This document shows, piece after piece, positions 29,512 through 39,050 of a stretch of 64,000 nt of DNA. Every line of letters starts with the position of its first letter. The first letter of the stretch is position 1. This DNA comes from an uncultured Paracoccaceae bacterium (lineage in GTDB: Bacteria; Pseudomonadota; Alphaproteobacteria; Rhodobacterales; Rhodobacteraceae). The position numbers and the translations under genes are program-made. Below the pieces are notes generated by a model. It saw only the letters and a list, made by a program, of their open reading frames with translations, ran no database searches and was not told the DNA's origin. The DNA is taken from contig CANLDN010000002.1 in assembly GCA_947489445.1 (NCBI GenBank), positions 7,501-71,500 of the forward strand, given 5' to 3'.

Positions 29512-30303
29512 ATGCGAGGGCAAAACTTAATCAATGTGGACAATTGTTCCGCGAAACCTTGGGAAGTTATTCCCGTTTGCGACTTGCCAATTGACAGGTT
29601 GGAAGGGTTAAAAATTGGGGAAGGCGATTTGGTCGAGGGAGATATCAATCGCCTCGCGGAAATGCCAAATCTAAAGTATCTTCATCTTTCACGAGTGGAG
29701 TTTGATCTATCCCCGCTTGAACGAAGCAATTCCTTAGAAACACTTATTGTTCACCCAGTTAAACAGAGGGTTGATTGGCGTTTTGTCAATAGTCTGGCGT
29801 GTTTAAGGAAACTGTCAATCCAATTTTCGAATGCATGTGGCTTTGAAGTCATCGACCACCCTATGCTGAAGGTTCTCGAGCTAAACCATAATTCTGGTCT
29901 CGAGGAACTTGGAGACTTGGCACGGTTTCGCAGTCTCGAAACCCTAATCCTATCTAAACAGGGACGAATACGTACACTCCGGAGCGACGAACAGATGCTG
30001 AAACTGCGACGAGTTAAACTCGTCGTTTGCAGAAGTCTTAGCATGATCGACTCGCTTTTGAATGCGCCAAACCTCGAGACATTTGTCTCGATCCATACTG
30101 GATTGGACTGCGGAGATTTTATTCCGAATTACCTTCCGTCGTCCCTTAAGAAAGTAATGATGTCCTACAAGGAAGTGCGTAGATCTGCAGATGCAGAAGC
30201 CAAACTACGCAGACTTGGGTACGAATTTGTCGACGGAAGTGCGGTCAGGGAGCCAGAATGGACACCGGCAAGCATGCCTCGAATGACAAAAAAAGCATCT
30301 TAG
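29512..30303 (+). CDS. Leucine-rich-repeat-like protein
   Basis: Repeated LxxLxxLxLxx units: MPNLKYLHLSRVEFDLSPLERSNSLETLIVHPV...ACLRKLSIQFSNA...MLKVLELNHNSGLEELGDLARFRSLETLILSKQG. Confidence 0.75.
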   Translation: MRGQNLINVDNCSAKPWEVIPVCDLPIDRLEGLKIGEGDLVEGDINRLAEMPNLKYLHLSRVEFDLSPLERSNSLETLIVHPVKQRVDWRFVNSLACLRKLSIQFSNACGFEVIDHPMLKVLELNHNSGLEELGDLARFRSLETLILSKQGRIRTLRSDEQMLKLRRVKLVVCRSLSMIDSLLNAPNLETFVSIHTGLDCGDFIPNYLPSSLKKVMMSYKEVRRSADAEAKLRRLGYEFVDGSAVREPEWTPASMPRMTKKAS

Positions 30304-30805
30304 AGTTTGATGCTACAGTCTTGTAGTTTGATCCTAACGAAATGATTAGCACAACTCGCTATTGCAAAATGGCCTCTCCTTTGGTGGCGGGTCCGCAAGC
30401 GCCCATGATCCAGAATAAGCCGACGTCCGTGTAAACTGCAGCATTGGTCAATTCGGGCTCTTCCTGACTGACCCAGCCCCTTGATCCGGGCCGTTTAGGT
30501 GTAGAATCCGTTCCTAAACAATGGCCGCTTTCATTACTCTGCATACCCAGCGAAAAACACCAAGGGCGGGAAGTAGACATTGGCTGTGGTTGCAATGTCA
30601 TTGGCCACGACCCGAAAACGGCGGACATAAGCCGTTCGCTCAGAAGGCCCGCCTTTTTACATGATTTGCCACCGAAAGCGCATCGGGGCCCTGAACATTC
30701 TGCAAATATCAGCTTTTTTGAACTAAGCATCTGGTAGCGATCTCGCACCGACAACCTGTCGCCGGTCAGTCAGTGCAAGATCAGCTTATTGCGCCCACAG
30801 TCTCC

Positions 30806-31618
30806 CTAGTCACCGATGTAAGTGCCAGAGATCTCGAGCGAACCTGTCGTCCCGTCGTCAATCACAAACACGCCACCTATCTCATCATAGCCCGGGCCGA
30901 AGAAGCTACCCGCGTGTATGACAATCTCGCGGCCAGACAATACGGTCGACAGTTGGTCAGATGTTACGCTGGCGCCGCCTGTTACGGAAAATGCCCCGGA
31001 GGTGCCAACCTCATCCACATTCAGGCTTATGACTGCGACGTCCGTCACATCGCCCACTGGCTGCCCGAAACCGTCGGTCTTTGTGCCATCGAGATCTTGG
31101 AACGTCACCTCCAGATCATTGAAGCTGCCGCCGAAATCGAGGACCCCCACCATTTGTCCGGACAATTCATACACGCCGTCGGCATCAACAATTGTAAGCT
31201 CTGTCGTGCCGGTGTAGCTTGCTGCGCCCGTGGGCACCTCTGAGGGGAGAATGCCAAGAACGCCAAACTGGGTCCCGCCGGTGCCTTCGACAAGCAAAAC
31301 CGCGCTGTAATCCTGTATGTTGGTAAAGGTGGCTTGCCCTCCATCATCAAGTGTCAAGACGTCAGAATCCACGTCGTATGTTCCGCCAAAACCGTTGGCC
31401 GTGAAGGTAGACTCGCTGCGATCAAGCACACCAGTGCCAGTCTCGGACGTCCCATTCAGGTCTGTAATAGCAAAGGCAAATCCGCTTGCTGCTTCACTGT
31501 CCGCGTCAAGCGGGATCGTGTTATCCAATACAGTGTCTGGAGATGAGGATGGGGAACCACCGCAGGCGGCAACCTGAAAAGCCAGACCACCCCAAACAAG
31601 GAGACTCAGTTTATTCAT
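30806..31618 (-). CDS. Lipoprotein with transferrin-binding-protein-B-like barrel domain
   Basis: Lipobox LAFQVAACGGSPSS; GGTYDVDSDVLTLDDGGQATFTN...GVFVIDDGTTGSLEISGTYIGD terminal barrel. Confidence 0.7.
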   Translation of the reverse strand: MNKLSLLVWGGLAFQVAACGGSPSSSPDTVLDNTIPLDADSEAASGFAFAITDLNGTSETGTGVLDRSESTFTANGFGGTYDVDSDVLTLDDGGQATFTNIQDYSAVLLVEGTGGTQFGVLGILPSEVPTGAASYTGTTELTIVDADGVYELSGQMVGVLDFGGSFNDLEVTFQDLDGTKTDGFGQPVGDVTDVAVISLNVDEVGTSGAFSVTGGASVTSDQLSTVLSGREIVIHAGSFFGPGYDEIGGVFVIDDGTTGSLEISGTYIGD

Positions 31619-31642
31619 CGTTTTTTCCTTCCAGAAGGGGGT

Positions 31643-34600
31643 TTAGGCGAGGATAAAATCGTCGGCCGTCAAATCGGTAGCAGCAACGCCCCACAAAGTG
31701 ATCGCGGTGCCTTGGTCAGAGAAGACAGCATTGCCTCCGCCGTCAGTGCTCATGAAATCAAGGGCCTGTGCGCTGTCAGTGTAGCCAAAGCCGGTCAGCT
31801 CGATCACATCGAGCCCTGCCGAGAAGTCGCGACCGATCATTGTTGTACCATTGAAAGGGTCATCAAAGTCGACATTCAGCTGACCAATCAAATCGGAGCC
31901 ATCGTTCGTGTTAAAAACAAAAGTGTCGGCGCCTTTGCCGCCGGCCATCAAATCGTCGCCAGTCCCCCCAATGAGGCGATCATTGCCGCCAAACCTTGAG
32001 GTAAAATCACCAACAATTAGATCATTGCCGCTTCCGCCGTCCAGGATGTCTTCGCCTGCACCGCCGCAAAGGAAATCACTGTCCTGACCTCCACTGATCA
32101 AGTTGTTTCCTGACAGAGCAACCACGGTATCTGAGCCAGCGCCACCATTGAGTGTGTTGTCACCAAAGGCATCACTGATGGCATCATCGCCATCGCCGGC
32201 AGAAACGGTATCGTCACCCGCACCAGTAAAGATCTGGTCGGCGTCGCCGGAGCCTGTGACGTTGTCATCGCCACTGCCCGTATCAACAGTGCCAGCCTCG
32301 TTGAGTGTGATTGTATCTGCCCCAGTTGTCGCGCCACTGAGTAGTGCATTGCTGGACAGGATCCCGTCTTGGAACTGGAAAGTCTCGACGTTAGATACCG
32401 TGGAAAGCCCGACATTCAGGACACCACCACCTGCGTCCGAAATCACAAGTTCTGACTGATCAGCGAAGAACCGCGCCGTGTCCCGACCGGCCCCGCCGTC
32501 GACGGTATCTCCTGTATCATCCATCAAGATCACGTCATTGCCGTCGCCACCCGAGAGGATGTCTGCACCGCCTTCACCGTGAATCTCGTCGTTTCCAGTA
32601 CCACCGTAGAGCGCATCGTCCCCATCGCGCCCTTGCAAGAATGTATCAACCCCATCGGCGGCAACAATGGTGTCTTCCCGTGAGGTGCCAACAACCCACT
32701 CAAATCCGTCTACTGTGTCTGTATCTCCGAAAGTATCGATGACGACGCCGGTTTGCAGGTTGGCATTAATCCCGCCGGTGCTCCCCTCAAGCTGCTCTTC
32801 GCGTTGATAGCGCAGCCGGTCCGCATTGCCACCGCCACCTGACAGGGTGTCATTGCCGCCAGAACCGACGATATCGTTAAAGCCATCATCTCCGCTGATG
32901 ACATCGTCAAATTCCGTGCCATAGACGGCTTCCACCCCAGTGAAGGTATCAGTGTCGCCATGGGTATCCATGGCGGTCCCTGCTGCCATGTCGACCACAA
33001 CGCCGCTTCCACCATCTTCGAAATAGTAATCAATGCGATCATAGCCCGTTCCGCCGTCAAAATGGTCATTTCCGGCATCCAAAACAACGCCGAAGAAACG
33101 ATCGGTCGCGGCGCTGTTGTCGATGACAATATCGTCAAAGTCCGTGCCATCGACATTATTGATACCAATAAAGTTGTCTGTTTTGACCGAACCGCCTGTT
33201 GCGACATCTGTCGCGACACCAGTCGCTGTTTCGACACGCATCCCGAAGCCAAGGTCGAAGTAGTTCAAGCTGGCTTCGCCGCTCCCCCTGATCGTATCAT
33301 TCCCCGAACCCGGCATAAAATTGGTGAAGTCCGACGACAGGTCTTCGAGGAAATCATCTCCCTCGCCTCCCTCGAGACTGTCACTACCGTCCCCACCGAT
33401 CAGTGTATCGTCGCCGGATCCGCCGGAAAGATAGTCGTTGCCCGCGCCGCCAGTAACATCATCGTCGCCGTCATCGCCTGATAGCTCATCATCACCAGCG
33501 CCACCGGTAATAATGTCATTGCCGTCCAGACCTGAAATGACCTGACTTTGGGTTGCGTTAACGTCACCCAGCACATCATCGCTTTCTGTTGCGCCGCCAC
33601 GCAGGCTATCCACAGAAATGTTGCCGGTGTCATCAAAACGGATCGTCTCTACGTTATCGACGGTCTTGGTTCCGTATGCGCTGGTCATCGTAAATGCAGC
33701 GCCTTGCCCGAAGGAAATGGACCACTCAGCCTCATTGCCAATCAGTCGCAGCACGTCTCCGTCGCCTGTGCCGCCATCGACAAGATCATCGCCGCCTTCC
33801 ACCCTTAGATAGTCATTACCCCCACCGCCGTTCAGCGTGTCATTTCCGTCTCCACCGCGCAGGTTGTCGTCGGTCTCGCCGCCGGTGAGCGTGTCATTTC
33901 CATCGCGCCCTTCAAAATACACACTGAACGCGGCTCCGGCAGCCGTCATCGTATCGTCGAGATGCGTTCCGATAGCGCGTTCGATACTGACAAGCGTGTC
34001 GGTATCACCGAAAGGATCGGTTGCAGCACCAGCCTGAAGGTTAACTGTCACACCCTGGGCGATGCCATCAGCGGCAGTATAGTCATAGAGGGCGGTATCC
34101 TCTCCATCGCCACCCGATAACGTATCGTTACCTGAGTCACCAGTCAGCAGGTCATCGCCAGAACCGCCCGCCAGACTGTCATTCCCGGCCCCGCCGCTCA
34201 TCTCCACGCGATACGCGATACCCGTTGCATCAACCACGTCGTTAAAGCGTGTCCCAAGGATTTCTTCGATGCTGCTAAAGGTATCAGTGTCACCAAAACC
34301 GTCTGTCGCGGTACCTGCAGACCAATTGACGTTGACACCCGAGCCAGTCACGCCTGTCTCGTCCCCGTAGCGGATCACATCGTGATCGGCACCACCATTC
34401 AGTGTGTCGTTCCCCGGCCCAGGCAGATAGTCATTTTCGCCAGGACCACCATTGAGTATGTCGTCACCCTCTCCGCCGTCGAGAGTGTCGTTACCAGGAC
34501 CACCATTGAGAGTATCATTGCCACTTAAACCGATGAGGTCGTCTCCGCCGCCCAAGCCATCGATTGTATCTGCATCTGCGGTGCCTTCGATAAACTCGCC

Positions 34601-34666
34601 GACCGGGGTCCCTACAATATCCGCCACTTCCATTCTCCGCTTCATGTGCAACTGTGCTGCCTCCAA
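31643..34666 (-). CDS. 1007-aa RTX calcium-binding repeat protein
   Basis: Many GGxGNDxLxGG nonapeptides, interleaved with ~100-aa GVxVNxxxGxAxDxxGDTDTxxxxExxxGTxxDDxxxxxG modules; C-terminal GGKGADTFVFNTNDGSD. Confidence 0.95.
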   Translation of the reverse strand: MEAAQLHMKRRMEVADIVGTPVGEFIEGTADADTIDGLGGGDDLIGLSGNDTLNGGPGNDTLDGGEGDDILNGGPGENDYLPGPGNDTLNGGADHDVIRYGDETGVTGSGVNVNWSAGTATDGFGDTDTFSSIEEILGTRFNDVVDATGIAYRVEMSGGAGNDSLAGGSGDDLLTGDSGNDTLSGGDGEDTALYDYTAADGIAQGVTVNLQAGAATDPFGDTDTLVSIERAIGTHLDDTMTAAGAAFSVYFEGRDGNDTLTGGETDDNLRGGDGNDTLNGGGGNDYLRVEGGDDLVDGGTGDGDVLRLIGNEAEWSISFGQGAAFTMTSAYGTKTVDNVETIRFDDTGNISVDSLRGGATESDDVLGDVNATQSQVISGLDGNDIITGGAGDDELSGDDGDDDVTGGAGNDYLSGGSGDDTLIGGDGSDSLEGGEGDDFLEDLSSDFTNFMPGSGNDTIRGSGEASLNYFDLGFGMRVETATGVATDVATGGSVKTDNFIGINNVDGTDFDDIVIDNSAATDRFFGVVLDAGNDHFDGGTGYDRIDYYFEDGGSGVVVDMAAGTAMDTHGDTDTFTGVEAVYGTEFDDVISGDDGFNDIVGSGGNDTLSGGGGNADRLRYQREEQLEGSTGGINANLQTGVVIDTFGDTDTVDGFEWVVGTSREDTIVAADGVDTFLQGRDGDDALYGGTGNDEIHGEGGADILSGGDGNDVILMDDTGDTVDGGAGRDTARFFADQSELVISDAGGGVLNVGLSTVSNVETFQFQDGILSSNALLSGATTGADTITLNEAGTVDTGSGDDNVTGSGDADQIFTGAGDDTVSAGDGDDAISDAFGDNTLNGGAGSDTVVALSGNNLISGGQDSDFLCGGAGEDILDGGSGNDLIVGDFTSRFGGNDRLIGGTGDDLMAGGKGADTFVFNTNDGSDLIGQLNVDFDDPFNGTTMIGRDFSAGLDVIELTGFGYTDSAQALDFMSTDGGGNAVFSDQGTAITLWGVAATDLTADDFILA

Positions 34667-34822
34667 CGGGTCAGCACGTTTGATTTTTTAGCAACCACAA
34701 AGGAAGATTCGACGGCGGAAGCGCGTGAAAACACTTGGCAAACGCCGCAACCCAAAGTGGTCTGAGGTCGACGTTATCCGCCAATCATTAGTGAGCGATA
34801 TGAAGGATTATCCCAACCTACT

Positions 34823-36259
34823 TCATTCGGAGTATGTGACTGATATCCTGCGGATTGCTTCGCGCAATGGCCTACCTTGGGTGAGATGGCCCATATTCGC
34901 TATGAGCGATGGCGCAGCGTCGGACACACTGATGGAGAGTTGGCTGAGATGTTCAGGATTGTGAACGGTGTCCTGCGATCCGTGCCAAAAATGTGTAGGA
35001 ACCTTAAGGCGGCGTACCGACGTCCAGCAGAAATGAAGTTGAGACAGGTAGTCGAGCCGCATTGACTCGATTGAATATCGTATTGCAAATTTGACCCGTT
35101 CGCGGCGTTCCGTTGAACTGAAATCCTCATCAAGGATTTGCTGGTCCATAGCGCTCCCACGGAAGATACGCCTCAGTGACCTTTCAAACTGATCTTGCGC
35201 AAAAACGTTTTCGGACAAATGTTGGATAAACACGACCGCTAAGCGAGCATTTTGCCGAAGCTTTCGCAGCAGAAAGTCTCCAAAGTAAACATCTCGCGTT
35301 TTGCTCTTGCCAGCAGAGAAGCAAGTAGAAACGAAGTCTACCCGTAGGACACTCTCCTTGAATTTCTCAGCAAATCGCGTGGCATATGCACCCGATGACA
35401 CCAAGGCAATAATTGGTACAGGGCGGCCTATCAACTGCTCATGTATTGTGCGGAGGTCCTGAACGGTGTCAGTGCAGTGGGTGGCCCAGTCTTTATGATT
35501 TTGTGAGCCATGACTAAGACACCCTGACCGTAGCGGCCACAAAAGTCGGAGGTCAAGTTCCTGACAAAGCGCGACATCTTCAGCACTAATGTGCGGAAAC
35601 ATCATCGGATGGAGAATTATGACAGGTTTTCCGGTCGGCGGTCCAATCTCAAGATAACGGACTGACCTACGGTCTGGCACTTCAATGACACCGCACCGCG
35701 CGCCCGCCGGCAAAAATGGCAAGTATTCGCTCCATTCACCGTTTTCCTGACCAGACTGGCGCGTAAGTGAATGCGAAAGACTAAAGACGAGTTGGTTTGC
35801 GAGACTCACCAATTCGCCCTGACTACTTACGCTCAGCTTCCGAAAGCAGTTCTGAAGCTGCTTTCGTCTGGTTGACAGGGCAACGCCTGCTTTCTGGGCA
35901 GAGATTTCAAGCGAAATGCCGGCGGCAAGATCCTGAAAAAGGGCAAATTCAGCATTGCTTAGTGGCACATCCATCTGTTCGCGCGCATGGTTGGCGAAAA
36001 CCTCTGTCTCGAAGTGAAACTGCTGGTTCCCGTTGGGACTGCGAACCCCGATTTTGCCATTCTCGAACAGCACGATCGGCCAAACACTTGCGCCCGCGAC
36101 AGGGAGGCGGTTCATCCATATTGGAAAATCCTTCCACCAAAATGAAGGAAGCTCTTCAATCGATTGAAGTTTGGACGTGAACCGGGCAAGGCCGTCATGT
36201 GTCTCGTCGATTGTCGAAGCAACGACAGACAGCGCTTCGGCGTTTTGAACTTGGGACAA
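34823..36259 (-). CDS. LuxR-type HTH fused to alpha/beta-hydrolase-like domain
   Basis: HTH: LSNAEFALFQDLAAGISLEISAQKAGVALSTRRKQLQNCFRKLSVSSQGELVSLAN; hydrolase: KPVIILHPMMFPH...IIALVSSGAYATRFAEKF...THFWHGSQDTVHNPEHL...IANMGHL. Confidence 0.75.
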   Translation of the reverse strand: MSQVQNAEALSVVASTIDETHDGLARFTSKLQSIEELPSFWWKDFPIWMNRLPVAGASVWPIVLFENGKIGVRSPNGNQQFHFETEVFANHAREQMDVPLSNAEFALFQDLAAGISLEISAQKAGVALSTRRKQLQNCFRKLSVSSQGELVSLANQLVFSLSHSLTRQSGQENGEWSEYLPFLPAGARCGVIEVPDRRSVRYLEIGPPTGKPVIILHPMMFPHISAEDVALCQELDLRLLWPLRSGCLSHGSQNHKDWATHCTDTVQDLRTIHEQLIGRPVPIIALVSSGAYATRFAEKFKESVLRVDFVSTCFSAGKSKTRDVYFGDFLLRKLRQNARLAVVFIQHLSENVFAQDQFERSLRRIFRGSAMDQQILDEDFSSTERRERVKFAIRYSIESMRLDYLSQLHFCWTSVRRLKVPTHFWHGSQDTVHNPEHLSQLSISVSDAAPSLIANMGHLTQGRPLREAIRRISVTYSE

Positions 36260-36424
36260 ACTACGATGCTCCTGGATCTATCGCGACGGGCAATCCGTCC
36301 CGCTGGTTTAAGATGCTCTCTGCCGGGCACCCTACTCAGCAATCAAGTCAAGAATAGGGTAGTGTCCGAGCATCGCGACGTCCAGCAACTCGTTGGTTAG
36401 GTTACAAAACGGTGAGATATGCGC

Positions 36425-36514
36425 TGCCTACGAACTTTGGGGTGCCAGAGACGGGATTACTCTGGCTGTTGCCGCGCAGCACTAGATGATTCATCCAAAG
36501 TCCGCTTTGGGCCG
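36425..36514 (-). repeat. Divergent member of the dispersed repeat family, opposite orientation
   Basis: Minus strand: CGGCCCAAAGCGGACTTTGGATGAATCATCTAGTGCTGCGCGGCAACAGCC; spacing 32, TTCGCTGC core lost. Confidence 0.5.
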
Positions 36515-36699
36515 CCTCATGTTGGTATGGAGATTTCCGATTCCGCGAAGCGGAGTTTAGCTGCGGTACGGCAATCCGGAAGAATGGGCTCGAAGCCGCC
36601 CTCGGATGCGGCGCAGCATCAGCTAGAAGGGTGCTGCCGGTCGAGCTGTGGACGGCCCATTGTCGTTGTGGGAGGGCGTGGCGGATCAGAGGATCAGTC

Positions 36700-37110
36700 A
36701 TGGAGACACCAAACCTACCAGCCATTCGCGCACTTCGCCCCGCCTGGAACAAGGGTCGCATCGTTGGTCAGAAACGGCCTTTGAAGCCCAAACACGTTTG
36801 GGCAATCCGAGTTCGGCTTGAACTGGCCAAGAACCATCGAGATCTCGCGTTGTTCAACATGGCCATCGACAGCAAGCTTCGAGGGTGTGATCTCGTAAGG
36901 ATGAAAGTTGTCGATGTCATGGCGTCGGGACAGATAAAGGAACGGGCGTCGGTATTGCAAAGCAAAACTCAGAAACCAGTGCGCTTTGAGATTTCCGAAG
37001 GCACCCGAGCCTCTGTCGAGAAGTGGATGGAGGATGAGCTCATGGTGGGCTCAGAGTATCTGTGGCCCGGTCGGTTTCGCGAGCGACTGCACGTCTCGAC
37101 CCGCCAATAG
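36700..37110 (+). pseudogene. Truncated tyrosine recombinase, paralog of 43105..43737
   Basis: METPNLPAIRALRPAWNKG...LWPGRFRERLHVSTRQ*: 130/136 residues identical by eye to the intact copy, then TAG; loses the HxxR, H and catalytic Tyr boxes. Confidence 0.88.
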
Positions 37111-37215
37111 GGAAGGAACACCTCTACATGGTCAAGAGCGGCTATATCAAAGGCCTATTCGATGCAGCAATCGACCTTCGCAGTTAATCCACCATTAATG
37201 CCTTTTTGAAGCGAG

Positions 37216-37312
37216 CGGCCCTAAGCCGACATCCAGCGATACTTCCGGATGCTGCAACCGCATCCCGCTTTCCGGACTTTCGCTGCGCTTGCAAGAACTC
37301 CGGATCGAAGTA
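37216..37312 (+). repeat. Dispersed CGGCCC-N33-ATGCTGC element
   Basis: CGGCCCTAAGCCGACATCCAGCGATACTTCCGG-ATGCTGCAACCGCATCCCGCTTTCCGGACTTTCGCTGC. Confidence 0.8.
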
Positions 37313-37350
37313 CCTGGTTACCAAGTCATCTCCAGAGCTTGGACGATCCC

Positions 37351-38925
37351 TCAATCTCGTACAGGCTTTGGCAGATCCGCCATTTCGGGTGGAAGATGCA
37401 CAACAAGCCCAGCTTTCTTCCAGCCGTCGAATGCCTTTTGCACCAGCGGTCCGGTGAAGTAATTGAACACCATTTCCTCTGGGATATCTGCCTCGAAGTT
37501 GGGAAGAATTTCGAGAAGTGCGGCCCGCGCCTTTTCAGCGGCCTCGAGGTTTCCCAACTCTGCATGAAACCAGACCTGATGCGCGTGATACCATGGGAAC
37601 CCCGGCATCGGGACTTTCTCGATCTCCAAAAGGGCCGCTTGCCAGAAATCACCCAGGGCGAAGCGCCATGCATAAGCGTAGTGATACCAGCCCGGGTGAA
37701 TAGGGCTGAGGTCAATCGCTTGATCCAGAAGCGGAATCGCGCGGTCGAATTCGCCGAGAAAGGCGTGACAATGGCCGATTTCCGCAAGGATATCGGCGTG
37801 GCCCGGACTGAGTTGCAGTGCGACTTTCGCGGTCTCCCGGAACCCGGGCAAATCTCCGGTGTGAAACTGACACAGCGCCAGCGCCATGCGGGCAAACCCG
37901 CTTTGCCGATCACATTCCACGCCTCGCCGTGCGGCATCCAACCCTAGTTGTGGGGCATTCACGCCGGGGCGCTCGTTCAGGTGATAACGCTTTTCTTCTA
38001 GAAGAATGAGGGCGTAAGCTGCCCACCCATCTGAGGCTTCAGGGTCGGCTTCCAGCAGGACGGGCAAACGCTCTCGCAATTCAAAATGGAGCTTGGGGTC
38101 GTAGGTCTTGTAAAACTCGTAGAACTGCGCGACTGCGGCGTAAACATCCCAGGTTTGGGTCTGTCCGCTGGCAGCGCGCCGTCGGACGCGCGACCCGATA
38201 TCGCCATGCTGGGAGGCGATGCGCCCGGCGGTCAGGAGACCAATCTCATTCTGGATATCGAAGATCTCTTGAAGATCGCCGGACCGGTCGAATTGTTCCA
38301 TCAACGCGATCTCGCCTGTCGAAACCTCACTGACCTGCACCGTAACGCGCAAGCGTTCGGGTGAGCGGCGCAAACTGCCTTCTATTAGAAAATCTACGCC
38401 GTAGGTCTTCGCGATCTCGGCCTGGTCGATGCCATTTGTCTGAATGTGCAGAGCCGTCATGTGAGATAGGACCCGCAGGTTTCGGAAACGCGTGAGGTGC
38501 GACGTGATCTCTTCGCTGAAACCGTCTGCGATCCAGCTGTCGTCCGCCGAACTGAGGCTGCGGAAGGGCAGAACCAGAATGACCGGGGGTTTCCTTTGTG
38601 CGCCTGCGACGGTCGATCCGTGGTTAACAGGTACCGCCAAACGAAACCCGACGCCATGAACCGTTTCAATGATGCGTTGCTCTGATCCTGTATCGCCCAC
38701 CGCGCGACGGGCTTCCTTCAGGGCCGTCGAAAGTGTTGAATCCGTGATGATCCGCCCCTCCCAGACATCGGTGATCAGATCGTCTTTTGTGACAACATCC
38801 CCATCGGCTGAAACCAGTGCTTTCAGGATGCCTGCCGACTGACGCGTCAGTCGCCGGGTCTCGTCCCCATGGACGGCGATCATTCGGTCGAAGTCGACCG
38901 TGATATCAGAAAGCAAAACGTGCAT
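37351..38925 (-). CDS. CadC-like transcriptional regulator: OmpR-type winged helix plus C-terminal TPR
   Basis: N-term RLTRQSAGILKALVSADGDVVTKDDLITDVWEGRIITDSTLSTALKEARRAVGDTGSEQRIIETVHGVGFRLAVPV; then LPFRSLSSADDSWIADGFSEEITSHLTRFRNLRVLS and TPR-like helices. Confidence 0.9.
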   Translation of the reverse strand: MHVLLSDITVDFDRMIAVHGDETRRLTRQSAGILKALVSADGDVVTKDDLITDVWEGRIITDSTLSTALKEARRAVGDTGSEQRIIETVHGVGFRLAVPVNHGSTVAGAQRKPPVILVLPFRSLSSADDSWIADGFSEEITSHLTRFRNLRVLSHMTALHIQTNGIDQAEIAKTYGVDFLIEGSLRRSPERLRVTVQVSEVSTGEIALMEQFDRSGDLQEIFDIQNEIGLLTAGRIASQHGDIGSRVRRRAASGQTQTWDVYAAVAQFYEFYKTYDPKLHFELRERLPVLLEADPEASDGWAAYALILLEEKRYHLNERPGVNAPQLGLDAARRGVECDRQSGFARMALALCQFHTGDLPGFRETAKVALQLSPGHADILAEIGHCHAFLGEFDRAIPLLDQAIDLSPIHPGWYHYAYAWRFALGDFWQAALLEIEKVPMPGFPWYHAHQVWFHAELGNLEAAEKARAALLEILPNFEADIPEEMVFNYFTGPLVQKAFDGWKKAGLVVHLPPEMADLPKPVRD

Positions 38926-39050
38926 GGCCCAAAGCTACCTTTTTCCGGCTCTTGGTGAAAGCTCGGCAAAATCTCAGATTCTTCTCATACCATCCTCAAG
39001 CTCGGCGTCCCATTACCGCATAGGTCCTTGTCCAACAGAAAGGACAGACC

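Noticed and set aside
30359-30754. 131-aa minus-strand ORF
   Set aside because: Covers degraded intergenic sequence with repeat-like fragments (e.g. ggcggacataagccgttcgctcagaaggcccgcc); no domain or convincing RBS.
31643-34666. Short regularly spaced repeats resembling a CRISPR array or minisatellite
   Set aside because: Periodicity is ~27 bp and in frame, encoding RTX nonapeptides; there are no constant repeats with unique spacers and no cas genes.
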